From positions 1-52,804 of IMG/VR virus record IMGVR_UViG_3300030098_003801: DNA of 52,804 nt. One strand, given 5' to 3'. Origin of the DNA: a virus. The stretch's first letter is position 1; the number at the start of each line of letters is the position of its first letter. Below are positions 1 to 4,672 of the stretch, piece by piece. Both the position numbers and the translations under genes were made by a program. The notes under the pieces are model-generated. The model saw nothing but the letters and a program-made list of their open reading frames with translations. It was not told the DNA's origin and did no database searches.

Positions 1-98
1 CATGTGGGACACCCCGTTTCGGGTCGATCTGGGTGCCTCGTGCAGGGTGTCTCGGACCCCTCTCCAACATGTGGTGGTCTCACCCCATCCTGATCAGG
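1..98. repeat. Left copy of the contig-terminal direct repeat
   Basis: These 98 bases are identical to 52705-52802; position 99 (A) differs from 52803 (G). The repeat means the contig closes into a circle, either because the molecule is circular or circularly permuted, or through assembler overlap. It lies in the non-coding control region, so no gene is cut by the contig ends. Confidence 0.9.
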
Positions 99-130
99 AG
101 GAGCCCGTCGCCCCGGCCAAGCTCACCTCA

Positions 131-197
131 CGAAAGCCGGCGTTCGCCCGTTCGCGACCACCCCCCATTTTCACGCGAAAGCTGGCGTTTGCCCGTT
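131..197 (+). repeat. Pair of imperfect 22-bp direct repeats
   Basis: Copy one is at 131-152 (CGAAAGCCGGCGTTCGCCCG followed by TT) and copy two at 176-197. They differ at two positions, both C to T, and their starts are 45 bp apart. Copy one contains the inverted repeat GGCG-TT-CGCC. Repeats of this size upstream of a phage early operon could be binding sites for a regulator or replication protein; that role is inferred. Confidence 0.6.
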
Positions 198-342
198 GAG
201 TTGGCTCCACGGTAGAACGCCGAATATCGAGGGGCCCCCGATCGCCGAGAGGCCCCCGAGGATCATGTCATGCAAGAGTTTACAACTTTTCTAAACCCGC
301 TGCTGGCCCGGCTCTACAGGCCCTCGCTCTGACCCGGCCCGT

Positions 343-361
343 TTGCCCCTACATCTAGAGT
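343..361 (+). promoter_or_regulatory. 19-bp element shared with 3781-3799
   Basis: The sequence TTGCCCCTACATCTAGAGT matches TTGCCCCCATATCTTGAGT at 3781-3799 in 16 of 19 positions. Both copies lie in non-coding DNA, 70-100 bp upstream of a start codon and upstream of a short leader hairpin. It may be a promoter (TTGCCC as a -35-like box) or an activator site. I do not see a good sigma-70 -10 box at the expected spacing. Confidence 0.4.
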
Positions 362-405
362 ATGCAAGAGAGCGTCCACATTCTGAATCTCTCTTCTTTT
401 CAACC

Positions 406-421
406 GGGTCGTACCAGACCC
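406..421 (+). promoter_or_regulatory. Leader hairpin before the first early gene
   Basis: GGGTC (406-410) pairs with GACCC (417-421) around the loop GTACCA. It stands in the leader of the 443-721 gene. Comparable 5-bp hairpins with CCA- or CAAA-containing loops stand before the genes at 3850, 4408 and 9644. Confidence 0.4.
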
Positions 422-442
422 ACCAGCCAAAGGACACACACC

Positions 443-721
443 ATGACATTCTTCGACCTTCCCTCCGCTCTCGACGCCTCCGACATCACCTTCGTGCAGG
501 CCACCGCCAACCTCACCCACGAGGACGGCCTCGGCACCACCGAGCACAGGCACCACGACCGGAACCCCTCGGACTCGCAGGAGTTCTGCACGGCGGCCGT
601 CCACATGAAGCTGCGCGACCTGCTCGACGGCATGTCTCTTGAGGAGGCTCTGGCCGAGTACAACCCGAAGGGCGACGACGAGGTCACCCTGCTTCTGGTG
701 AAGCTGATCACCCAGCCCTAG
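443..721 (+). CDS. Early protein of unknown function, 92 aa
   Basis: This is the first gene of the rightward arm. The ATG at 443 is chosen because AAAGGA stands just upstream; an in-frame ATG at 362 would add 27 residues with no ribosome site. The protein begins MTFFDLPSALDASDITFVQA, is acidic and soluble, and has no membrane segment or motif I recognise. The stop codon is followed after 6 nt by a UACG-tetraloop hairpin and then a hammerhead ribozyme, so its mRNA is predicted to end at 749. Position suggests an immediate-early host-interaction protein, but nothing in the sequence shows a function. Confidence 0.75.
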   Translation: MTFFDLPSALDASDITFVQATANLTHEDGLGTTEHRHHDRNPSDSQEFCTAAVHMKLRDLLDGMSLEEALAEYNPKGDDEVTLLLVKLITQP

Positions 722-727
722 CGGGCA

Positions 728-743
728 GCCCCCTACGGGGGGC
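728..743 (+). other. 3'-end UACG hairpin next to ribozyme 1
   Basis: GCCCCC (728-733) pairs with GGGGGC (738-743) around the UNCG-class tetraloop TACG. It begins 6 nt after the stop codon and ends 6 nt before the predicted cleavage site. No T-tract follows, so it does not look like an intrinsic terminator. CAGC at 726-729 could instead pair with GCTG (744-747), which is the 5' strand of ribozyme stem III. Confidence 0.75.
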
Positions 744-792
744 GCTGTCGTGGGGAAGCCCACCTGATGAGCCCGATGAAGGGCGAAACAGC
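744..792 (+). ncRNA. Hammerhead ribozyme 1 (open stem III)
   Basis: All core elements are in order. Stem III is GCTG (744-747) with CAGC (789-792), plus T748-A788. The cleavage triplet is GTC, cut after C749. Stem I is GTGGG (750-754) with CCCAC (759-763). The core CTGATGA is at 764-770, stem II is GCCC (771-774) with GGGC (781-784), and GAAA is at 785-788. Entry and exit are through stem III. Predicted products are an upstream RNA ending at C749 with a 2',3'-cyclic phosphate and a downstream mRNA starting at G750 with a 5'-OH, 61 nt before the ATG at 811. No invariant core base is missing. Confidence 0.93.
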
Positions 793-810
793 AACTAACG
801 AGAGGACGAC

Positions 811-1029
811 ATGGGACACACGGAACAATGGACGACGCGGCGGACGGCAGCATGGGTCATCGCCAAGCTGCGCGAGTACAAGGAAGAGGACATCGAGGAG
901 GCCTTCGGGTGCCCCGGCTGCACCATGCTCGACCTGCTCGGGTTTAACGCGAGGTCAGATGGCGACCTCGCCACCGCACGCCTCTGCGAACGCTGGTTCG
1001 CCAAGGTCACATCCGAGGAGGGCTGGTAG
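811..1029 (+). CDS. Early protein of unknown function, 72 aa
   Basis: The ATG at 811 follows GAGAGGACGAC, a good ribosome site. The protein begins MGHTEQWTTRRTAAWVIAKL, is partly helical and has two cysteines in FGCPGC; I recognise no family. The gene is bracketed by ribozymes 1 and 2, so the predicted mature message is a single-gene RNA of 307 nt (750-1056). Confidence 0.7.
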   Translation: MGHTEQWTTRRTAAWVIAKLREYKEEDIEEAFGCPGCTMLDLLGFNARSDGDLATARLCERWFAKVTSEEGW

Positions 1030-1036
1030 CCGCCAC

Positions 1037-1050
1037 GCCCCTTCGGGGGC
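1037..1050 (+). other. 3'-end UUCG hairpin next to ribozyme 2
   Basis: GCCCC (1037-1041) pairs with GGGGC (1046-1050) around the very stable tetraloop TTCG. It begins 7 nt after the stop codon and ends 6 nt before the predicted cleavage at 1056/1057. No T-tract follows. It would cap the 3' end of the processed upstream message. Confidence 0.78.
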
Positions 1051-1051
1051 A

Positions 1052-1103
1052 CCGTCCGAGGCTGACCCGCCTCGCTGATGAGACTCATGGAGAGTCGAAA
1101 CGG
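1052..1103 (+). ncRNA. Hammerhead ribozyme 2 (open stem III)
   Basis: Stem III is CCG (1052-1054) with CGG (1101-1103) plus T1055-A1100; cleavage falls after C1056 in GTC. Stem I is CGAGG (1057-1061) with CCTCG (1070-1074) and an 8-nt loop. The core CTGATGA is at 1075-1081. Stem II is GACTC (1082-1086) with GAGTC (1092-1096) and loop ATGGA. GAAA is at 1097-1100. All catalytic-core positions fit the hammerhead consensus. Stem III is the shortest of the four. Cleavage leaves a 66-nt leader before the ATG at 1123. Confidence 0.92.
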
Positions 1104-1122
1104 AACCACAGAGGAGACAGAC

Positions 1123-1473
1123 ATGAACATCGCATTCACCCGGCACGCATCCGAGCCCGGCATCACCATGACCTTCGACATCGAGACCGCAGTCCACACA
1201 TTGTGGGGGGGCGAGGGCGACGGCATCAAGAAGCTGCGCGCACTGGCCACCCTGCTTGACATCGAGATCCCGAAGGGACTCCGCACCATTCGCGAGGACA
1301 AATACTACTACGTCTACGACAACACCGGGGCGCTGGTTTTCTCGGACTACGATGACACCGTCAACGCCACACAAATGAAGGCCGCGTACATCGCCCACCT
1401 CATCGAGGAGCGCGCCAAGAAGCTCGAAGAAGATGAGCGCGAGGCCCGTTACGCACGTGCACACAACATCTAA
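1123..1473 (+). CDS. Early protein of unknown function, 116 aa
   Basis: The start at 1123 follows AGAGGAGACAGAC. An in-frame ATG at 1078 lies inside the ribozyme and is rejected. The protein begins MNIAFTRHASEPGITMTFDI, has a mixed middle with KYYYVYDNTGALVFSDYDDT, and ends in a charged helix (IEERAKKLEEDEREARYARA). I recognise no family. It is a single-gene unit between ribozymes 2 and 3, with a predicted processed RNA at 1057-1502. Confidence 0.72.
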   Translation: MNIAFTRHASEPGITMTFDIETAVHTLWGGEGDGIKKLRALATLLDIEIPKGLRTIREDKYYYVYDNTGALVFSDYDDTVNATQMKAAYIAHLIEERAKKLEEDEREARYARAHNI

Positions 1474-1480
1474 ACCCCTC

Positions 1481-1495
1481 GCCCCCTTCGGGGGC
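1481..1495 (+). other. 3'-end UUCG hairpin next to ribozyme 3
   Basis: GCCCC (1481-1485) pairs with GGGGC (1491-1495) around CTTCG, or C1486-G1491 closes a TTCG tetraloop. It begins 7 nt after the stop codon. The preceding CCCC (1475-1478) can extend it by pairing with GGGG (1497-1500), which is the 5' strand of ribozyme stem III, so hairpin extension and ribozyme folding compete. Confidence 0.75.
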
Positions 1496-1496
1496 A

Positions 1497-1551
1497 GGGG
1501 TCGTGGGCTGTACCGCCCGCCTGACGATGGCTCATGGAGAGCCGAAACCCC
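1497..1551 (+). ncRNA. Hammerhead ribozyme 3, with an extra core base
   Basis: Stem III is GGGG (1497-1500) with CCCC (1548-1551) plus T1501-A1547; cleavage would be after C1502. Stem I is GTGGGC (1503-1508) with GCCCGC (1515-1520), including one G-U pair. The core CTGACGA is at 1521-1527; C at the variable position 7 is permitted. Stem II is GGCTC (1529-1533) with GAGCC (1539-1543) and GAAA is at 1544-1547. T1528 is an extra base between the core and stem II and may slow or abolish activity. Loop II (ATGGA) is the same as in ribozyme 2, which suggests duplication. Confidence 0.8.
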
Positions 1552-1576
1552 GTCAGTCACAACCAGAGAGGACATC

Positions 1577-2338
1577 ATGACCAACAGCACCTTCGACATC
1601 ACGATCAACACCGCCGAGATGGGCCCCCTCACGATCCGTGAGCACGAGGACGACATCAAGCGGTCGAACTTCGACGAGGAGGCCGTGAGCGACGAGACAC
1701 TGGCCCTCGTCATGGCTGCGATGGCAGCGGCCAAGGCCACCGGCGAGAGCGTCACCATCAACACCAGCCCTGACCGTGGCGTCACCGTCGCGCCTGTCGC
1801 GCCCCTCTTCGACGAGGAGTGCATCGCTTGGAGCAAGGGGCATGCCGGACGCGGGCACCGCGTCGCGCAGAGCCACCGCGGAGAGGTCTTGCAGGACGTG
1901 CGCGCGGTCATGCCCACCCTCGTCTTCGAGCACACCGACTACGACGGCGTCGTGCGCCGCATCACGGTGGATGCCGAGGCCACCATCACCTCCCACGAAG
2001 GTGAGCGCCGCGAATACGTCTACCTTCGGAGGACCTTCACCGTCGAGCGTCAACTCAAAAGCGGGAAGTGGCATTCCCGTCGGAAGTGGACCCCCGCCAA
2101 CGCCTGCCCCATCCTCGATGTCGTCGAAGAGCACTGCTACGGCAGCGAGGACATTCTCTCCCTGCGCTGGAACTCTCTCTTCAATGCTTTCTACGACTTC
2201 AACAACGGCTACTTCGACGCCATCGCGAACGGCGTCAGCCAGATCGACAGGGACCACGCCTACGCTGTGCGCACCTCCCTCACTGGCTTGCGCGATCACC
2301 TCGACGGCGCGCTCGTCGAGTGGGAGGTGCAGGGCTGA
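1577..2338 (+). CDS. Early protein of unknown function, 253 aa
   Basis: The ATG at 1577 follows AGAGAGGACATC. The upstream in-frame extension runs through ribozyme 3 and is rejected. The protein begins MTNSTFDITINTAEMGPLTI. The N-terminal 80 residues are acidic with a helical stretch (ETLALVMAAMAAAKATGESV). Residues 80-250 look like a mixed alpha/beta domain rich in aromatic and charged residues. I recognise no family. It is the largest of the five ribozyme-separated proteins; its predicted processed message is 1503-2356. Confidence 0.75.
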   Translation: MTNSTFDITINTAEMGPLTIREHEDDIKRSNFDEEAVSDETLALVMAAMAAAKATGESVTINTSPDRGVTVAPVAPLFDEECIAWSKGHAGRGHRVAQSHRGEVLQDVRAVMPTLVFEHTDYDGVVRRITVDAEATITSHEGERREYVYLRRTFTVERQLKSGKWHSRRKWTPANACPILDVVEEHCYGSEDILSLRWNSLFNAFYDFNNGYFDAIANGVSQIDRDHAYAVRTSLTGLRDHLDGALVEWEVQG

Positions 2339-2343
2339 CGCCC

Positions 2344-2355
2344 ACCCTTCGGGGT
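2344..2355 (+). other. 3'-end UUCG hairpin that overlaps ribozyme 4
   Basis: ACCC (2344-2347) pairs with GGGT (2352-2355) around TTCG (2348-2351). It begins 5 nt after the stop codon. Its 3' arm consists of the bases ribozyme 4 needs for stem III (G2352-T2355), so the two structures are mutually exclusive. After cleavage at 2356/2357 the hairpin could form and cap the upstream message with one overhanging base. Confidence 0.75.
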
Positions 2356-2403
2356 CGGGCGCTGCTACGGCGCCCCTGACGAGTCCATCGAGGACGAAAC
2401 CCC
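2351..2403 (+). ncRNA. Hammerhead ribozyme 4 (open stem III)
   Basis: Stem III is GGGG (2351-2354) with CCCC (2400-2403) plus T2355-A2399; cleavage is after C2356 in GTC. Stem I is GGGCGC (2357-2362) with GCGCCC (2370-2375). The core CTGACGA is at 2376-2382. Stem II is GTCC (2383-2386) with GGAC (2392-2395) and loop ATCGA. GAAA is at 2396-2399. All conserved positions are intact. Cleavage leaves a 77-nt leader before the ATG at 2434. CGTCAG at 2403-2408 is complementary to CTGACG in the core (2376-2381), an alternative inactive pairing also present in ribozyme 3. Confidence 0.92.
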
Positions 2404-2433
2404 GTCAGCCATCAACCATTCGAGAGGAACAAC

Positions 2434-2976
2434 ATGACCAGAATCACATTCACCATTAGGGTTGACGGCAATATCGACTACCACTGGGCCCAGCGCATCC
2501 CCGACGGTGTGAACGCCCGCCTGTACGAGGACTTGAGCGACCTGATGCGCGGCTACGTCTACTCGCCCCAAGAGGTGGCGATCACCTACCCCACCACCTG
2601 CGGACCCAGCCCGCGCACCGTCGTTACCAGCAACCGACGCCACTCCCGTAAGCACCTCTCCGACATGACCGACGAGGTCTGGACCTGCGTGCAGCAGGCC
2701 CTCTCTGCTGGCCTGCGCCCCGCCGCGGCCGGCACGGATGGGGGCATGGTTGGGCCCGTGTCCTTCCTGCCCATCACGAATGGCGCCGCCGTCGTGCGCA
2801 TCCACGATCGGTATGATGCCGGTAATGTCGTCAGCTACATCGCCGCCAGCGAGGACGACTGCCGGTGCAACCTCTCCCGCGCCGCGTACCAGTGCGCACT
2901 GGAACAGGGCGACACCGTCACCATGGGCTGCGTCATCGCCGAGCCCGTGCGCAGCGCTCAGGGAGGTGCGGCATGA
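2434..2976 (+). CDS. Early protein of unknown function, 180 aa
   Basis: The ATG at 2434 follows GAGAGGAACAAC. The protein begins MTRITFTIRVDGNIDYHWAQ and appears mixed alpha/beta with several cysteines in the C-terminal half (DDCRCNL, YQCALEQG). No family recognised. Its message starts at ribozyme 4 but runs on, because the next genes overlap by ATGA. The C-terminal QGGAA is written by the GGAGGTG ribosome site of the next gene. Confidence 0.72.
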   Translation: MTRITFTIRVDGNIDYHWAQRIPDGVNARLYEDLSDLMRGYVYSPQEVAITYPTTCGPSPRTVVTSNRRHSRKHLSDMTDEVWTCVQQALSAGLRPAAAGTDGGMVGPVSFLPITNGAAVVRIHDRYDAGNVVSYIAASEDDCRCNLSRAAYQCALEQGDTVTMGCVIAEPVRSAQGGAA

Positions 2977-3095
2977 GAGACCCCTACTTCAGCGACGAGA
3001 CCGTCGCCGCCTTCGTCTTCATCTTCGGCACCCCGTGGCTGGCAGCCCTGACTGTGCTCACTGTGAGCCTGCTGCTCGAAGGGGGTGCAGCATGA
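2973..3095 (+). CDS. Small membrane protein, 40 aa
   Basis: The ATG overlaps the previous stop (ATGA), with GGGAGGTG upstream. The protein is a short acidic head followed by one hydrophobic helix (residues 10-35, with VAAFVFIFGTPWLAAL). Such one-pass mini-proteins are common in phage early regions. The function is unknown; a host-membrane effect is possible but not shown. Confidence 0.65.
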   Translation: MRDPYFSDETVAAFVFIFGTPWLAALTVLTVSLLLEGGAA

Positions 3096-3328
3096 GCCTG
3101 TACGGACACAGCTTCAACGACTTCAGAACCCAGACGAACAACGACATCGTCGAGGCGCACAGCGACAAGCCCGCGCACGAGTGCAGGGCCTGCCGAGGCC
3201 GCGGCTGGTGGCTGTCGGACTACGACACATGGGAGACGTGCCCCCTCCACTACACGGGGCAGCCAGACCCCGAGACTGCGATGGCGGATCACGAGGCGGC
3301 CGAGCGTGATCGGGGAGGTGACGCATGA
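3092..3328 (+). CDS. Small zinc-finger-like protein, 78 aa
   Basis: The ATG at 3092 overlaps the previous stop. The middle carries CRACRGRGWW and then CPLHY, a CxxCxGxG half-site like the DnaJ cysteine-rich repeat followed by CxxH, so one metal-binding unit is plausible. No other domain is visible. It is translationally coupled within the tiny-gene operon. Confidence 0.68.
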   Translation: MSLYGHSFNDFRTQTNNDIVEAHSDKPAHECRACRGRGWWLSDYDTWETCPLHYTGQPDPETAMADHEAAERDRGGDA

Positions 3329-3534
3329 AACCCACCTACCTGCACTACACCTTCCGCGTCCGCATTGACCACAAGGCTGACTTGGCCGAAGCCCTTGAGG
3401 CTGGCCAGCAAGCTATGGACACCGTGGCCACCGCCCTTGAGATGCACTGCATCGGCGTCGAGTCGAGCACCGAGGAAATCGAGCAGAGCCTCACCGTCGA
3501 GGCGCGCGACCTTCCCCACGGAGGTGACGCATGA
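3325..3534 (+). CDS. Small acidic protein of unknown function, 69 aa
   Basis: The ATG overlaps the previous stop (ATGA), with GGGGAGGTGACGC upstream. It begins MKPTYLHYTFRVRIDHKADL and reads as a strand-helix-strand fold of about one small domain. No family recognised. The ending GGDA reflects the next ribosome site. Confidence 0.65.
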   Translation: MKPTYLHYTFRVRIDHKADLAEALEAGQQAMDTVATALEMHCIGVESSTEEIEQSLTVEARDLPHGGDA

Positions 3535-3629
3535 GAGACCTACGCTACGAGGCCGCCGCTTGGCTCCTCGCGATCGTCTGCTGGGCAGTTACAATGTACT
3601 TCTATTCACAACTCGGAGGTGCAGCATGA
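3531..3629 (+). CDS. Small membrane protein, 32 aa
   Basis: A very short gene supported by ATGA overlaps at both ends and by GGAGGTGACGC before the start. The peptide has a charged N-terminus (MRDLRYE) and one hydrophobic helix (AAAWLLAIVCWAVTMYFY). Function unknown. Confidence 0.6.
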   Translation: MRDLRYEAAAWLLAIVCWAVTMYFYSQLGGAA

Positions 3630-3772
3630 GCAGGCGCAAGCGACAGGCCCCACCGAAGCGACGCAACGCCGTCGTGCAGGCCATGAAGTCACGCTCCGCC
3701 AAGGCGGGGTACCACACCGACAGGAAGAAGGAGGCCAAGCGGCGAGCCTGTCGCCAGAAGTACCGGGTGTGA
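3626..3772 (+). CDS. Small very basic protein, 48 aa
   Basis: The ATG at 3626 overlaps the previous stop, with GGAGGTGCAGC upstream. The protein starts MSRRKRQAPPKRRNAVVQAM; nearly 40 percent of residues are Lys or Arg. This suggests nucleic-acid binding, but no fold can be named. It is the last gene of the first coupled cluster. Confidence 0.62.
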   Translation: MSRRKRQAPPKRRNAVVQAMKSRSAKAGYHTDRKKEAKRRACRQKYRV

Positions 3773-3780
3773 TCATATTG

Positions 3781-3799
3781 TTGCCCCCATATCTTGAGT
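3781..3799 (+). promoter_or_regulatory. Second copy of the 19-bp element
   Basis: TTGCCCCCATATCTTGAGT matches the element at 343-361 in 16 of 19 bases. It starts 9 bases after the previous stop, in the first real gap after the coupled cluster. Its repeated position upstream of a new transcription segment suggests a promoter or activator site. Confidence 0.4.
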
Positions 3800-3815
3800 C
3801 AGTTAACCACGGTGT

Positions 3816-3836
3816 GCCGGCACCAAACCACCCGGC
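3816..3836 (+). promoter_or_regulatory. Leader hairpin with CAAACCA loop (copy A)
   Basis: GCCGG (3816-3820) pairs with CCGGC (3832-3836) around CACCAAACCAC. The ribosome site AGGAGGA follows at once and the ATG is at 3850. The hairpin at 4375-4393 has the same loop core (CAAACCA) with a different but still paired stem, so the pairing is conserved by compensating changes. Confidence 0.5.
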
Positions 3837-3849
3837 AGGAGGATACATC

Positions 3850-4191
3850 ATGAAGACGAACGACCTAGCCTACCTCACGCACAACGAGGACGAAGGCATC
3901 TGCATTCACGGCACCCACAAGCAGGGCACCCTGACCGGCATCACTTACAACCAACTGTACCTCGCCTTCGGGGGTCACATCTGGGTGGAGGGCCCCGATC
4001 AGGTGGACTGGTCATGGAACATTGAGTTCCCCTGCGGCACCGTGGCTACGGTGTACAACTGGAAGAACGGTCCCAACTACTGCGGCGCCGCTGGCATGAA
4101 CCGCTATCAGGTCACGACGTGGAACGTCGGGGGCAACAGCGCCGAAGCGTGGCACCTCGTCAAGGCTGCGCTCGAAGGAGGTGCAGCATGA
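3850..4191 (+). CDS. Unknown protein with Trp-rich domain, 113 aa
   Basis: The ATG at 3850 follows AGGAGGATACATC. The protein begins MKTNDLAYLTHNEDEGICIH and appears all-beta, with conserved-looking aromatic stretches (HIWVEGP, VDWSWNIEFP, TVATVYNWKNG, TTWNVGG). The look is that of a compact phage accessory domain, but I cannot name its family. It is coupled to the next gene by an ATGA overlap. Confidence 0.68.
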   Translation: MKTNDLAYLTHNEDEGICIHGTHKQGTLTGITYNQLYLAFGGHIWVEGPDQVDWSWNIEFPCGTVATVYNWKNGPNYCGAAGMNRYQVTTWNVGGNSAEAWHLVKAALEGGAA

Positions 4192-4316
4192 AAAGCATCG
4201 CCAAGTTCCTCGGACTCTGGGAGGCGATCGACTTCTGCGACGCCTACCACCACGGCAACCTTCGCATCGAGAAAGAACTCGACGGACGCTACCACGTCTA
4301 CGACATGGGGGCCTAG
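4188..4316 (+). CDS. Small protein of unknown function, 42 aa
   Basis: The ATG overlaps the previous stop and GGAGGTGCAGC precedes it. The protein begins MKSIAKFLGLWEAIDFCDAY. No motif is recognised. The hairpin region at 4335-4354 follows. Confidence 0.58.
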   Translation: MKSIAKFLGLWEAIDFCDAYHHGNLRIEKELDGRYHVYDMGA

Positions 4317-4334
4317 ACATTCTCTTGACAAACC

Positions 4335-4354
4335 TGCCCCTCGATCGGGGGGCA
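4335..4354 (+). other. Intergenic GC-rich hairpin
   Basis: TGCCCCTC (4335-4342) pairs with GGGGGGCA (4347-4354) around GATC. No T-tract follows, so it is not a typical intrinsic terminator. TTGACA (4325-4330) lies just before it, and GTAGACA at 4365-4371 resembles the origin octamer, although one such match could be chance. Confidence 0.5.
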
Positions 4355-4374
4355 CCACTGATTAGTAGACAGAT

Positions 4375-4393
4375 GCAGGAACAAACCACCTGC
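4375..4393 (+). promoter_or_regulatory. Leader hairpin with CAAACCA loop (copy B)
   Basis: GCAGG (4375-4379) pairs with CCTGC (4389-4393) around AACAAACCA. TTGGAGGA follows and the ATG is at 4408. Compared with copy A, the loop core and the distance to the ribosome site are kept while the stem sequence differs. Confidence 0.5.
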
Positions 4394-4407
4394 TTGGAGG
4401 ACATATC

Positions 4408-4662
4408 ATGAAGCCTACTTTTGAAGAAGTTTACGAGCACCTCGCGGACGCGGTTGACCCCGACGTGCTGGGCTACGCTGCGGACTGGCGCGCCTACGCC
4501 GACGCAGTGGAACGCTTCGTCGCCAAGGCTCGCGCCTTCGCTGACAAGCTGGAGTGCGGCGACTCGGATGTCGAGGAGCCCGCTGCGCCGCAGACCCCCG
4601 TGATGCCGCCGGCGCTCAACGTGCCGCTTCAAGATCAACCCGATGACTGGACCCTGTTCTAA
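4408..4662 (+). CDS. Small acidic protein with SSB-like tail, 84 aa
   Basis: The ATG at 4408 follows TTGGAGGACATATC. Residues 1-50 form an alpha-helical domain (EEVYEHLADAV, YADAVERFVAKARAFADKLE). A Pro-rich acidic linker then ends in DDWTLF. An acidic tail closing with an aromatic residue resembles the C-terminal peptide by which SSB proteins recruit partners; this is an analogy only. Confidence 0.66.
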   Translation: MKPTFEEVYEHLADAVDPDVLGYAADWRAYADAVERFVAKARAFADKLECGDSDVEEPAAPQTPVMPPALNVPLQDQPDDWTLF

Positions 4663-4672
4663 GGAGGACGAC

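Larger units (their letters stand above)
1..442. other. Non-coding control region, left part
   Basis: No convincing gene lies here; the small reading frames lack ribosome sites. Together with 52088-52704 across the circular junction it forms a region of about 1.06 kb between the divergent gene arms. It contains C-rich stretches, two near-identical 22-bp repeats (131-152 and 176-197), a doubled GGCCCCCGA (near 234 and 252), a doubled ATGCAAGAG (near 270 and 362), the 19-bp element at 343-361 and a leader hairpin at 406-421. It probably carries the promoter for the rightward early genes, but I cannot identify a clear -10 box. Confidence 0.6.

Noticed and set aside
1-70. Minus-strand hammerhead-like sequence in the terminal repeat (CGAAAC with GACACCC/GGGTGTC)
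   Set aside because: The putative core reads CTGCACGA with an inserted base and no stem II or stem III of adequate length.
314-2299. Long minus-strand reading frames (314-853, 955-1935, 1553-2299)
   Set aside because: They run antisense to well-supported early genes with ribosome sites and pass through the ribozymes; they are by-products of high GC content.
728-2355. Intergenic GC hairpins as intrinsic terminators
   Set aside because: None of the four is followed by a T-tract; ribozyme sequence follows instead. Only 6678-6703 has the T-rich run expected of a terminator.
4335-4395. Possible hammerhead in the 4317-4407 gap (CTGATTAG)
   Set aside because: The core reads CTGATTAG instead of CTGANGA and no GAAA follows at the right place; the segment is better explained by the leader hairpin.
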